Of a stretch of 64,000 bases of DNA, positions 10,434 through 21,479 are shown piece by piece. Source of the stretch: Homarus americanus (Eukaryota; Arthropoda; Malacostraca; Decapoda; Nephropidae); NCBI RefSeq assembly GCF_018991925.1, contig NW_024722158.1:2021673-2085672 (forward strand), read 5' to 3'. Each line of letters starts with the position of its first letter. Position 1 is the first letter of the stretch. Made by a program: the position numbers and the translations under genes. A model generated the notes under the pieces. The model ran no database searches, had not been told where the DNA came from, and worked only from the letters and a program-made list of their open reading frames with translations.

Positions 10434-13400
10434 ATACTCCCCCTCCCCTCCCGGCGCGGCGGGAGGCTGGATGTTGTCCGGATTGTGTCCCACACATAAC
10501 ACATACCGGGCAGGTGTACGTACGACTCGACCGCTACGTATAACAACTCCGTCTAGTGACACAAAACCTGTGGGAGAATTAGGAGGAGAAAGAGGGTTTG
10601 GGATTAGAGGAGGTTGTACAAGCAATGGTTGTTGTGCTCCTGCTGCTGCAGGGGCTGCGTCAGGAGGAGGGTCCATGGCAGGAGCAGGTTCTATGATAGG
10701 TGCAGGTTCTATGACAGGAGGAGGGTCTACAGCAGGAACAGGTTGTACATGAGGGTGAAAAGAGGGTGCCCAGAAATGTCGTGGGCGTGGTGTTGCTGCC
10801 GGTGGTAACTGTGGGTAGACTGGTGCAGGCGTAGTTTGTTGATGGTGCTGCTGGGCTGGGGGCCCGACGGGTAAGGTGGCCGGTTTGACTCGGTCTATGC
10901 TGACGGTGTCATGTCTGCCATTCCGGATAATCGTCAGGAATTTTGCTGAACGTGTAACCACCTGGAAGGGTCCATCGTAGGGGCGTTGTAATGGGTTGTG
11001 GTGAGCATCATGCCTGACGAAAACATACTCGGCTGTGAGAAGTGCAGGAGGGATGTGTTCAGGGCGCCGAGGAGGCTGGCGTGGAGCAGTAGCTCTGAAT
11101 GCAGAAACTGCTTGTCGTAGCTTTTGGAGTAAGTCATGACGAACTGCTGGAGTGGTTTGGTTGGGATCAGGAGGGAGTGAGAAATCCCCGGGTAGCCGAA
11201 GGGGCTCGCCTAGTGTAAGATCTGCTGGGCTACAGTCCATATCCTCCTTGTGTGACGCACGGATGCCGAGGAGCACTAAGGGAAGCGCATCAGTCCAGCT
11301 GTAAGGGTCGTGCTGTGCCTTGAGTGCGTCCTTCAGCTGCCGGTGAAAACGTTCTACCATGCCGTTGGCTTGAGGGTGGTATGCTGTAGTGCGTTGTCTA
11401 GACGTGCCGAGGAACTGTAGGAGGTGCTGCCAGAGTTGTGACTCAAACTGGACTCCTCGGTCAGTGATTACGGTTGCGGGGGGGCCAAAACGGGAAACCC
11501 AACCGGACATGAAGGCGCGGACAGTAGTCTCTGCTGTAGCATTGGGCATGGGAATTGCTTCTGTCCACCTGGTGAAACGGTCGATGCAGGTGAAGATGTA
11601 GGTGCTACCGTAGGATGATGGAAGAGGTCCCACGATGTCGAGGTGTACTACTTGAAAACGTCCTTTGGGAATAGGGAAGGTTTGTAAGGGGGCCCGTATG
11701 TGACGATGTATTTTGGAGGACTGGCAGGCCAGGCACTGGGCAGCCCATTTCTTAGTATCAGACTTGATGCCGGGCCAGACGACACGTTGCGTGAGGAGGC
11801 GCTGGGAGGCCCGCACACCCGGGTGGCTGAGACCATGGATGCGGTCGAAAACAGCGCGGCGGTGGACGTGAGGCACGAACGGTCTAGGCTGTCCACAGGA
11901 TACGTCGCACCACAATTTTATCTTTGTGCCAGGAACAGGGAGTTCTTGGAGTGTGAGGCCTGAGGGGGATGTCTTGTATGCTGCCAGGTCTTCGTCTTTC
12001 TCTTGAGCCGCGGCTAGCTGCCCATAATCAATGGGTGGAGATGAGGGAAGAATGTTGGATATACAACGAGAGAGGGCGTCGGCGATCTCGTTGTGGCTGC
12101 CTTTAATGTGTTGGACGTCGCTGGAGAACTCCGAGATGTAAGCCAAGTGGCGCAGGACACGAGGTGTATGTGACTGGGAAGCTGAAGCGAAGGCGTGGAC
12201 GAGGGGCTTGTGATCAGTGAAGATGGTGAACTGACGGGCCTCGAGGAAGTGCTGGAAATGTTTGACAGCCAGGTATATGGCCAGGAGTTCTCGATCAAAG
12301 GCGCTGTACTTGAGGTGTGGTGGTTGAAGCCGTTGTGAGAAGAAAGCAACGGGCATGAAAATTCCGTTGATCTCCTGCTGTAAGACGGCGCCCACTGCAG
12401 TAGAAGAAGCGTCTGTTGTGAGAGTGGTCCGGGCGTTAGGTGCGGGGTGGGCCAGGAGGGTGAGGCGTGTAATGTGCTGTTTGATAGTGGTGAATGCCGT
12501 AGTAGCCTCTTGAGTCCACACGAGAGACTTGTGAGACTTCTTTGGGCGTCCCTTGAGAAGGTCGTGTAGGGGGGCTAGGACGGTGGCAGCTTTGTCAATG
12601 AAGCGGTGGTAGTAGTTGACTAAACCCAGGAATTCTCGGAGTTTCTTCGCCGTTTCAGGTTTGGGGAACTCCCTAATCGCAGTTATCTTCTGTGGTAGGG
12701 GTTGTATGCCACTGGGCGAGACTCTGTGACCGAGGAAATCGATGGCCGAGGTTCCAAAGACGCACTTAGCAGGATGAACTTTCATGTTGTTGTTCTGCAG
12801 GCGTTGGAGAAGGAGTTGTAGGTGGTGGCGGTGCTCGGCAGGCGTCGAAGATGCGACGAGGATGTCGTCAATGTAGACGGTGACAAAATCGAGGTCGCGA
12901 AGCATATGGTCCATGTACCTCTGGAAAGTCTGTGCTGCATTGCGTAAGCCAAAACTCATGAAAGTGTACTCGAAGAGTCCAAACGGAGTGGTGATGGCTG
13001 TCTTCTAGGTATCTGCCGGTGCTACTGGGATCTGGTGGAAGGCACGCTCCAAGTCGATCTTCGAGAAGATAGTCTTGCCATGAAGTTTGTGGTGAAAGTC
13101 CTGGACATGCGGAATAGGGGACCTGTCAGGTTTGGTGACGAGATTCAGGGCTCTGTAGTCGCCACACACCCTCCACTCGCCTGGTGTTTGCTTAGGAACC
13201 ATGTGAAGAGGCGATGCCTAGGGACTCCTTGAAGGGCGAATGATGCCGTCTTGCAGTAGTTTGTTGAATTCTACTTTGGCTGTGTTCAGGAGCTCAGGGC
13301 GCAGGCGGCGAGGGCGTGAAAAGACTGGTGGTCCTTTGGTTTCGATGTGGTGGAAAATTTCCCGATGTAGGTGGTGGGGGTAGGGAGACTTGGGGTGAGA

Positions 13401-13577
13401 AAAGCTCCTTGAATTCGTCGAGCAGGGAGGAGAACTCGTTGGAAGGCGCAAGACAGGTGATAGTGTCGGTGTGTCTGGCACGAGAACCCTGGATCTTGCG
13501 TGCTGTAGGCTTATGGATGAGGCATAGATGACTTGGTTTGACGCCGAGCTTGTGGAAGGTGAGGAAGTCGAAAGCAA
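10347..13577 (-). pseudogene. pol: Gypsy pol: RT, RNase H, integrase
   Basis: A single minus-strand frame runs from 13577 to the stop at 10347, broken by stop codons at 13218-13220 and 13005-13007. Order of domains: RT (WRVCGDYRALN, FSKIDLERAFHQI with first Asp, FGLRNAAQTFQRYMD, VYIDDILVAS), RNase H (LTTDASSTAVGA, FDRELLAIY, FTDHKPLVH), integrase zinc domain (HGLSHPG...CLACQ) and DDE core (HLDIVGPLP, TDRGVQFES, GMVERFHRQ). A Pro-rich tail of about 150 residues follows and overlaps the start of the 3' LTR. All three integrase catalytic residues are kept. Confidence 0.9.
10434..10456 (-). other. Polypurine tract of the Gypsy element
   Basis: On the minus strand GGGAGGGGAGGGGGAGTAT directly precedes the 3' LTR start. 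Such tracts prime plus-strand DNA synthesis. The same tract precedes the LTR at 35643. Confidence 0.8.
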
Positions 13578-13872
13578 GGATGGGTTGAGACACGTCTGCT
13601 ATCACGAATAACCAACGCAGAGTCTTGGGCAGACCGAGGTCTAAGGCGAGGGTGTGTACGCCGTAGGAGGCAATGGAGGTACCGTTGGCAGCAAACAGGT
13701 CATAAGAGGGTTGCTTTGACTTGTCTTGTAGTGAGGGAGGGATGAGGGCGACCGATGAACCTGTGTCAATGAGGAACTTCTTGCCGGAGGTGCGGTCGGT
13801 GACGCGCAGTAATGAGATGCGTGAAGGGACGGAGGCTGAGGCGTCTACCAGCCTCCGGTGTTGCCGTTTCCC
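13294..13872 (-). pseudogene. pro: Gypsy protease and pro-RT linker
   Basis: In the frame reached by a -1 shift from gag, the protease shows LIDTGSSVALIPPS, the active-site Asp-Thr-Gly of retroviral-type aspartyl proteases, then ILAFDFLTFH, the usual ILG-type second motif. The frame ends at 13294. RT lies in a third frame, joined across a run of C residues near 13370; I read that as a decay indel. It would process the Gag-Pol polyprotein. Confidence 0.8.
13831..13872 (-). promoter_or_regulatory. Decayed -1 frameshift signal at gag/pro junction
   Basis: The slippery heptamer GGGAAAC (minus strand, 13872-13866) is in gag phase, followed 9 nt later by GGAGGCTG (13856-13849) pairing perfectly with CAGCCTCC (13838-13831). 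The second stem of the pseudoknot seen at 35026-35057 has two mismatches here (ACGCATCT instead of AGGCGTCT), so only stem 1 is stable. Confidence 0.65.
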
Positions 13873-14674
13873 GAATAGGTGCCGAAAGTCTGGTGATACC
13901 AGCAGAGGGTGTATTTGTTGTGCTGGGGGCTGGCTGCTGTGTGTCGGAACTTGTAGGGCGTGGTGTGTGAGTCAGGAACTGGCATAGCTGCAGGTATGGA
14001 GGAGCAGAATTGCTCAATGGTGTCCATCCTGCGGTTCAAAGTTTGCAAAAGGTCCTTGATGTCTTGTGAGGTATTGCTCGGCTGAGGGGTGTTGACCCGG
14101 CTTACAAGTTCGGTGGTAGGGTGGTAGGTACTGGTGTGACCGTGGCGGCAAGGGGTGCAGCAGCGCACTCGTTGAAAATTCTGTCTGCCGCGGTTGCATA
14201 TAGTTCTGGTGTCGTAGAGTAATCTACTGCGGACAGGATGTTGCGTACTTCTGTGGGTAGTTTTTGTGCATGAAGCTGGCGCAGGATAGAGTCGGGGAGT
14301 CTGTCTGTGTGACGGGAGTTCAGCCTACACATCTCCTCCCAGAGACGTCCCGGGGTTGAGTTCCCGAGGGAGATAGAGGATAGGTCTTGCAGGAGATTGG
14401 GGCTGGTCTGTTGATAAAGTGTCTTCAAGGCATCCCGCAGGGTAGCGAATTTGTTGTCATCTGGAGGGTTGGAAATGGTCTGTGAGACCCGCGTGGCGAC
14501 TTCCGTGGGCAAAGCACAGAGCAGGGCGCCATACTTTTGCTCGTCAGTCGCTTGTGAGCCGACGAGGGCTGCTTCCACATGATCTAACCAGTCCTCGACG
14601 TTGTGGTTGAATGTCCGTAGAGAGATCCGTCCGTCCTCCATCCTGTGTGAGTGCTTTTTTCCCGGGGTCACTAT
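13845..14674 (-). pseudogene. gag: Gypsy gag
   Basis: Homologous over its length to the intact 283-residue gag at 34176-35027. Blocks are MEDGRISLRTF, EQKYGALLCALP, DSILRQLHAQKLP and a CWYHQTFG knuckle that here lacks its downstream Cys pair because of a deletion. A frameshift near 14110-14168 splits it. The expected start ATG is ATA (AATAGTGACC after the LTR), so initiation is lost too. Confidence 0.85.
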
Positions 14675-14675
14675 T

Positions 14676-15213
14676 TGTAGGGTTTCGTGATATTATGTTG
14701 TCTAGCACTCAGGATGGATGGAAACTCTAAGGTGGTGGTTTTCTTATATAATATAAGTTATATGGTAGACAGTCTGTTGCTGGAGATGCCGTGTGGTGAG
14801 GAGCTGCTCAGTAGACACGTTCGGTGAGTCGCGTGTTGAAGGAGGTAGATGTGCAGGAGCTTCGTTAGAGAAGATGTTGCCTGTTGCTGGCCTCCTGGTT
14901 GAATGAAAGCTGGACAGCGAGGAGCTTGCTTGGAGGAGGTGTTGCGTGTTCAGGAACGTAGAGTAGAATGAATATCAATGGAGAGACATAGCTTATATAC
15001 ACAGCCGCCGGAAGTAAACCGTGGGAAGTCGCCGGTTTCTTGACTCCGTTGCTAGGGAAGACGTGGCTGGTTGCTAGGATACTGTGGCATCTGGTGACGC
15101 CCCCCCCCGGGCCGCTCGTTTGGTTGCTAGGGAAGACGTAGCAGGTGGCTGGTTGCTAGGATACTGTGGCATTGGAATGCGGCTACGCAGTTGTAGGGGA
15201 GACGTCCACTATA
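14676..15213 (-). repeat. Gypsy 5' LTR (538 bp)
   Basis: Partner of 9911-10433. On the minus strand it begins TATAGTGG where the family has TGTAGTGG, so the terminal TG has become TA. It ends CCCTACA, followed by AATAGTGACC, the decayed primer-binding region. Confidence 0.88.
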
Positions 15214-15441
15214 GTCTCATCTGGTTTACAGTTCAGAAATATGCTGCCCGACCTGTATCATGTGTAAGCTGAATCATTCCGTCAAAAACAAATTTTTGTA
15301 ATGAGCGTTCGTGTTCCAATTTTCAATTATTGCCGAAAAATTGTGTGCGTTGCATTTGCGCTTGAAAATGCTTGTAAAAGTTGTGCCGCAACCAGTTTCG
15401 CAACTCTCTGAAAAAATGTGTGACGCAACTGCCCACCTTTG

Positions 15442-15449
15442 GGTAACAC
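15442..15449. other. hAT target-site duplication, right copy
   Basis: GGTAACAC, identical to 9387-9394. Deleting everything from 9395 to 15449 rejoins the LINE RT frame. Confidence 0.85.
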
Positions 15450-16137
15450 GTAATAAACTGGCTTTAAACCACGAAAAAACCCACTACACAATATTTCATA
15501 GAAGGAAAAAGCTACCCCCAGATTTGTACCCCCTATATCTTGGTAATATAGTCTTCAAATGCGAACAAATTACGAAATTCTCTGTGGTTATTGTCGACGA
15601 ATAACTAAGCTAGAGAAACCACACACAAGCCATTCACAAAGTCAATAAACAGTTTGGCATCCTGTATCACACTTGTCAGTCACTCACTCATGCAGCAATG
15701 GAAGAAATCTATTATGATCTTGTTTACCAACACTTGATACACTGTCACACACTTTTTTTTGGGGTGGGGGTGGGGGGGGGGCTCTGGCTCAACATAAACA
15801 TAACCCCAGATCACTGCACAGAAGAGACTTGTGCGGAGATTGACCTACTTGACAAAATGATCACACTAACGAACAATTTGCGAAATTGAAAATATTAAAA
15901 TTTGTGGATATCAACACCCACTGCTGTTCCCTATTTGTTTGCAAATCTCAATTGTTTAACAATAATTATTTCCAGTTTTGGAATAATCAGAGATACAAGT
16001 TAGGGCACCCAGAGCTACTAAGACTACAGACCATGCGCTCTTCTCATTCCCAACCGCAGACCTTCATAAAATATCATGGTGTGAAGGTGTGGAACAACTT
16101 AACCCCACCCACCCGAGCAAAAACTGCGCACCCATAG
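15442..16137 (+). pseudogene. Jockey-like LINE RT, 3' segment
   Basis: Immediately after the second hAT target-site copy, RNKLALNHEKTHYTIFHRRKK continues the RT thumb (wording limited here to short pieces: LALN, KTHY, FHRRKK). Further on, NNYFQFWNNQRYK, RLQTMRSSHSQP and [10 protein letters not shown] are the conserved C-terminal blocks of Jockey/CR1-type ORF2. Stops at 15602 and a frameshift near 15770 (a long G run) break it. It ends just before a TA array. Confidence 0.7.
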
Positions 16138-16177
16138 TTAAATCATCTCTAAAATAAATTGTATTGTCTAAGTCTAA

Positions 16178-16296
<119 letters not shown>

Positions 16297-16504
16297 CAGT
16301 AGTACCCCGATTTACGCGGTCAATTGAACCCACAGGGTACCGCGGAAAGTGAAATCCGCGTAAAGTGAACAACAGAACATATGGGATTAATTCCAATAGA
16401 GACTGGCCCGACCCCCAAACTCCACTTTTTGACGACACACAACAATGTTGTAGTAAAAATATTATCTTAACTTTATGATGGTATGCACACACACATAATA
16501 TAGA

Positions 16505-16580
16505 AGAGGTTAGGTTAGGAAAAATAAAGGTTAAGTTAGGAAAAATAAAGGTTAGGTTAGGAAAACTAAAGGTTGGGTGT
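16505..16580 (+). repeat. Three tandem units of about 25 bp containing GGTTAGG
   Basis: AGGTTAGGTTAGGAAAAATAA-type units occur three times with small changes, just inside the left end of the Tigger element. They resemble TTAGG repeats only superficially and lie within the transposon 3' region. Confidence 0.6.
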
Positions 16581-16590
16581 AACACTTACG

Positions 16591-18549
16591 TTAGTAGAAG
16601 AGATGGGTCGGCATACGGGGATGGAGGCTGGTTCCGAGGCAGAGGGCAGATTTCTGGCCCTCAGGTGAATCACCATTACTAGGTGCATCACCATCACTAT
16701 CAGTTATAGTTGTCAGGGCTTCCCTGACAAATCCCTCAAAGTCACCTTCACTGTCACTATCACTGGCTCTGGCTGGCTGTGGTGGGTTGCGGGCGAAGAA
16801 CTCGGTAATGCTTTTTTGACGGGTAGTATTGATGTTGTCTTGATACACCTTGATGTACGGCTCCATAGCCTGCACCAGCCGGGTATGGAAGACTTCATAG
16901 CGGTCATCGTCAGGGTCGTTGGAAAGGAAGAGCTGTAATTTTTCTGCACACTCGATGGCACCCTAAATATTACTATGTGTTAATTTGTGTTCTTCTGGGA
17001 TTGACGCACCACCTTCCTCTTCACTGACGTTATCATCTTCCAACATCTCGTCGGCAGTCATTTCAGGATCTCTGATCACCTCCAGGATGTCTTCGTTGGT
17101 GGTCTCGGAAAAGCCATCAGCTGTAATACTGTGTGCAGCTTCTCTTGCAAGGTCCAATGCCACTTTCACAGACTGAACCTCACCAGTCACAGGTTGACTC
17201 CGCCTCTCACCTGGTATGCCATGCAACACATGCCTCCATGCGTGACAAATCGTAGCTATAGACAGCTGATCCCATGCCTCCACCAAGAAGTCTGCAGCTT
17301 GTTTGACGTTAAATTTTTTCCAAAACTGTTTGGCGAAAACTTCTTGAGTCACCACCTCTTGTTCCTTGTCCTCGTCGCTTTTACTCTCGCTGTCGGTGTC
17401 ACCCAGCTTACGCAACTCATCCTTGGTGTTGGTACAGTCGTTCAGGAGCTTGAATTTCTTTGCCGAGTATGCAGCTTTAACATTGCAGATCAACTCCTGG
17501 TCCATGGGCTTGATTAATGACGTAGTGTTGGGAGGAAGGAAGACCACTTTTACGTTGGGGTGATGATCCATAAGTAGGGGCGAGTGTCCTGGTGCGTTGT
17601 CAAGGAGCAACAAAATCTTGAATGAAACATTTTTTTGCTCGCAGAATTTCTTCACGTCGGGAATGAAAAAGTCATCAAACCAGGAGAGTGACAGAGCAGA
17701 GAACATCCACGCCTTGCGTGCGGTCAGCCAGTGGACATTAATCTTGCTCATGTCCACGTTCTTGTAGGCGTGCGGCTTGCGGGCTGTGTGAATCACCGAT
17801 AACTTTGGTTTACAGGTACCGGAAGCATTGGTGGTAAAGAGGACGGTGATGCGCTCCTTCTGCAACTTCCGACCCCGAACCTTGCTGGCAGACTGGACAA
17901 CAAAGGTCTTGGTAGGCAGCTTTTTCCAAAATAGGCCGGATTCGTCCATGTTGAACACCTGGTCGTCAGTGTACTGCCCTTCCTCCATAACCTCACGTAA
18001 GAACGGAGGAAAATCTCTTACCCCCACACGGTCAGCACTCGCTTCTTCACCACCAATGTTGATGTTGGTGATATTGTTCCTCTTCTTAAACCTATGCAGC
18101 CAACCAGAGGAAGCATTGAAGGGTTTGGGCTCTGCAATTCCCATCTTACGTGACACTGCTGCGTACAGTTCACGTGCGTACTCTTGAACGGATCGCGTGT
18201 CCACCTCCATGTTGCGTCGCGCCTGACGAATCAAGTATCTCACCAGCAAACTTTCCACCTTTAGCAGCATCTTGTTCTGGCAATACTTGATCATTGAAGC
18301 ACCTGCAGACTTTGTGATTTTCATGTGCTCTTTGATCTTGGCTGCATCCTTCTTAATAGTACGAATCGTTGATTCGTTGACTTCATGCTTGCGCGCGAGA
18401 TCAGCTTAACGTGTTCCTTTCTCCAAATCTTGAATTATCTGGTATTTCACTTCGTAGCTTAGGGAACGTCGTATCTTCTTTGGCTTAGGGCGGCTGGGTC
18501 CAGGTAAGGAAAGGTTTCTCTCTGGTGGCGGTGGTCCGGCCGAAGCCAT
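16591..18549 (-). pseudogene. Tigger/pogo-type transposase, one frame with two stops
   Basis: From the Met at 18549 one frame runs to 16591, interrupted only by TAA at 18406-18408 and TAG at 16963-16965. The N-terminus shows LSYEVKYQIIQDLEKGTR and STIRTIKKD (helix-turn-helix), then a CENP-B-like domain with NASSGWLHRFKKRN. The DDE core has FNMDESGLFW, LLLDNAPGHS and TTSLIKPMDQ; the last two Asp are about 32 residues apart, as in pogo-type enzymes. After the second stop the frame continues with an acidic tail holding QKSITEFF (16795-16818), which fits the PCNA-interacting box. It would cut and paste elements with TA duplication. Confidence 0.88.
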
Positions 18550-18896
18550 TTCACAGAACAATGGATGCACGTATACACAGTGTGGCCTGGAGGGATGAAA
18601 CTGCCGCGGTTAGGCCAAGCGTCGTCTTTCCTCCCTCCCTCACCACTGGTGGACACGTCATATTACTTTAAACCAATTACAGCTAGCAGCGGAGGGAGGT
18701 AGGGATGCATGGTCCGATACGTCATATGACGTCAGTGATAACGCAATAGAGACATGCACTGCGCAACCTTACCGCGCGGCTTGGCCAGGCGGAGGCAGGA
18801 GCAGGCGGGTGGGGCGAATCTAAAAATAGCGTCGAGCCGGACACTCTGCGCGTATATGGGTAGATGAACCGCGGAAAGTGAAAGTTCGGTTCTGGC

Positions 18897-19284
18897 GATG
18901 GTCAGTTCAAAACTGATAATATGTTACATAAATTTATTTGTCAGTGGCCCAAGGTTAAAAATGCTTTGAAAACCTTTGATGTATGATAGTTATTTTGTGG
19001 GTCCCTTATTTTTGACCTGACCTGACTAGTCACGTCACCCCCCTTCTCTTAAGCTCCTCTACGTGTGTGTTGGTGTGGGGATTAGTGGATGACATCATTA
19101 TGACCTGACCTCATGTTTTTAAAGTCACCCTGTATATTTAAGCCTCTCTCTGTCCATGTAATCCAGTTGCCTCTGAAGATGTCTTGAATAAAGACAAAAG
19201 CTAAGGTACTCCGTTGTTTCCATTTTCCCGTGTGATTTTATCAAGATTTATCTTATCCACGTTTCCTTTGTGGATTTACATGAA
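18897..19284 (+). mobile_element. 5'-truncated Penelope-like element (3' end only)
   Basis: Nearly identical to 25219-25574, which is the 3' end of the GIY-YIG element. It starts inside the last codons (KFICQWPKV, then TFDV and a stop) and includes the same 3' region with CTGAAGATG, a 5-bp stem GTCTT/AAGAC and CAAAAG, ending in a TA array. It interrupts the right end of the Tigger element. Confidence 0.8.
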
Positions 19285-19441
<157 letters not shown>

Positions 19442-19716
19442 AATTTCAGAGTAATTTCAAATGCCCCGCCATTAGCGATACTGAGCGTTCAAGGTCATCT
19501 GAGGGGAGAGAGCGCTGCCTGCTCATAGCGAGAGATTGCGGAACTAGGCCTATATGATATTAAATGTAATTTACCGAATTAATAATGATGCGATTCATGA
19601 AGTAAGGGACTATTATTGAATTTGAAATTATTATAGATCGTTTATCAGTCTGAATAATGTTACGGGTGTCCCAAGGAGTTATTAGTTAGGCAGAAAATAT
19701 GTCACGTAGACCTAAG

Positions 19717-19953
19717 CTAACGCCTTGAGGAGACGCGACGCTGGCTAGGTCTCAGTCGCGGGAAGCATTCACACAGACAAGACGTCCCTGCGCGTCTGTC
19801 ACAGAAATAGTCACGTGGCCTAGTCACCTGTGCTGCGCTATGGCAGTATAACAAGTAAGTCTCATTCAATCTCGGACAGGGTTTAGATAGGGCAGTGGTA
19901 AAGTTAACTAGAGCTAACAGTGAGTTTATTTCAGGGTTTCCGTCAGAACCCAC
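19717..19953 (-). CDS. Short frame conserved between R1 copies, unknown
   Basis: A 78-codon frame (GTG start) shares MGSDGNPEINSLLAL, NETYLLYC and PRD motifs with a plus-strand frame at 47708-47911 in another R1 copy. About two thirds of the compared residues agree, no better than expected for diverged non-coding DNA. No known domain. It may be a real small protein of R1 or just conserved terminal-repeat sequence. Confidence 0.25.
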   Translation of the reverse strand: MGSDGNPEINSLLALVNFTTALSKPCPRLNETYLLYCHSAAQVTRPRDYFCDRRAGTSCLCECFPRLRPSQRRVSSRR

Positions 19954-20607
19954 TTGACTGGAGTTGACCGGAGTTGACCGGAGTTTGACTGCGAGAGATT
20001 GACTGCCGTTTGAGACTGCCGTTGATGATTGAGGGTGGCGATTGTCGCCATTGGACCGATCAGAGTAGGCCTGTCACTGTTTAGCGGGGTACCAAAGGAT
20101 CTCTTGAGGGAATCTAGCCGTCTGGGTGCCCAGCTGACGTCGGCTCACAACACCACATGTCCCGAGCCGCTTAGTGAAACCCTCTTGCTAACGGGAAGCT
20201 AAAGCTCCTCTCAACTGCACAAGGTCTGATTGGCTCACTCTCTTCCTGCCCATGGACGCACTGGGAGTACACTGAGGCTATCTGAGTATATTAATGGTCA
20301 CACACTGAGACCGTGAGTCTAGGACTCTAGGAGATACCTAGAGGAACATTTTATCTTCCTTATTACGGGTGTAGTTAACACCATTCCTCAGACTGATATT
20401 ATCTTGACGTGTGTAGTTTAATAGTCCTAAATAATTTTGATAGTATTGTTTTTGAATGTTTGTGCCATTAAGTGGAACCAGAGTGATGCTGTGATTTGAT
20501 TCTTTTAATGCATCTAATTGTTCTTCATAATTCTGATCTCAGGTATAACCTTGTTCCCCAGAGTAGTGGTTAAGTTAGGTTAGGAAGTGTGCATCTGTTG
20601 GGGTGCT

Positions 20608-20805
20608 ATTATTTTGTTGAAAGCCCTTAAGGCCTATTCATTGTAGAGTATTTAATTTCTTATTTTTTATTACCATTTCCTCAGTGACTGATATTGTTTT
20701 GTTGAAAGCCCTTAAGGCCTATTCATTGTAGAGTAGTTAATTTCTTATTTTTTAATACCATTTCCTAAGTGACTGATATTATTTTGTGAAAGCCCTTAAG
20801 GCCTG
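20608..20805 (+). repeat. 85-bp tandem repeat within R1 (about 2.3 copies)
   Basis: Units begin TTATTTTGTTGAAAGCCC or TTGTTTTGTTGAAAGCCC at 20608, about 20693 and about 20779, and include the palindrome-like AAGCCCTTAAGGCCT. Related units recur on the other strand at 46660-46990. Confidence 0.75.
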
Positions 20806-21199
20806 TTTCATGTGTGCAAGCAACATTTCTTAATACTTCAAATTTATTGTTGCCTGTGTTTCTAATAATTTCTATATCATGTATAACTTTTATTCCCCAG
20901 AGTAGTGTTTTAAGTTTAAGTTAAGAGGTGCGCATATTGGTGTACCATTATTTGATTGTGTTTGTAGTGTTGGAGGGAATATAAGTGTCTAAATTTTACA
21001 GTGTGTCTCATTCATCCCAGTCACAGACGCTATCCTTCCACGGGTCACGGACAATTCATTTTGTTTAGTAGATTTAAGTGTTCTTGTGCTGGTTCGGGAT
21101 TTTTCTCAAAGGGGCGCTTCCACTGCCATTACCATCTATTAATTTTTAATAAACCCCAAGTCAAGTGAGAAATTAAAGTCCAGTAAATTCCGACCGGTT

Positions 21200-21304
<105 letters not shown>

Positions 21305-21357
21305 AAAAAAGAAAATATAATTATAATTTAATTATAAATTAGTACACGTGTGATTAT

Positions 21358-21479
<122 letters not shown>

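Larger units (their letters stand above)
9911..15213 (-). mobile_element. Gypsy LTR retrotransposon, full length but decayed
   Basis: On the minus strand: 5' LTR (15213-14676), gag, protease, RT, RNase H, integrase, a Pro-rich tail, polypurine tract and 3' LTR (10433-9911). A 4-bp duplication GTCT flanks it (9907-9910 and 15214-15217). It is inserted in the hAT element. The pol frame has two in-frame stops and indels separate gag, protease and RT frames, so it is not autonomous now. It belongs to the same family as the copy at 33683-36134. Confidence 0.92.
9395..15441. mobile_element. hAT-type DNA transposon (non-autonomous), host of a Gypsy insertion
   Basis: Terminal inverted repeats read CAAAAGTGAGCAC at the left and, on the other strand, CAAAGGTGGGCAG at the right. 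Identical 8-bp copies of GGTAACAC flank it (9387-9394 and 15442-15449), the duplication length of hAT elements. Subterminal GCAACC motifs recur near both ends, another hAT habit. Without the Gypsy insert (9907-15217) only about 740 bases of hAT DNA remain, so no full transposase is encoded. It landed inside a LINE. Confidence 0.8.
8200..16165 (+). mobile_element. Jockey-like LINE split by a hAT insertion
   Basis: RT-bearing LINE sequence runs from about 8200 to 9386, stops abruptly at GGTAACAC, and resumes at 15450 in the same strand with the next RT segment. Joining the two outer parts restores a continuous protein order (GTWVTRNKLALN across the junction). The interruption is the hAT element at 9395-15441. 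The LINE itself is heavily mutated with many stops. No endonuclease domain is readable at its left end, so it was probably 5'-truncated. Confidence 0.8.
16297..18896 (-). mobile_element. Tigger/pogo DNA transposon with truncated right end
   Basis: The left terminus CAGTAGTACCCCGATTTACGCGG follows TA and matches the terminal repeats of the 622-bp copy at 27733-28354. Inside is a pogo-type transposase on the minus strand. The right end reaches GAAAGTTCGGTTCTGGCGA, which in the short copy continues for about 60 more bases to the TIR; here it switches at 18896 to a Penelope-like tail. The right TIR is therefore missing. Confidence 0.85.

Noticed and set aside
13294..13605. A second programmed frameshift between protease and RT
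   Set aside because: The frame change falls at a C/A homopolymer-like run near 13370 with no slippery heptamer or stem, so a decay indel is simpler.
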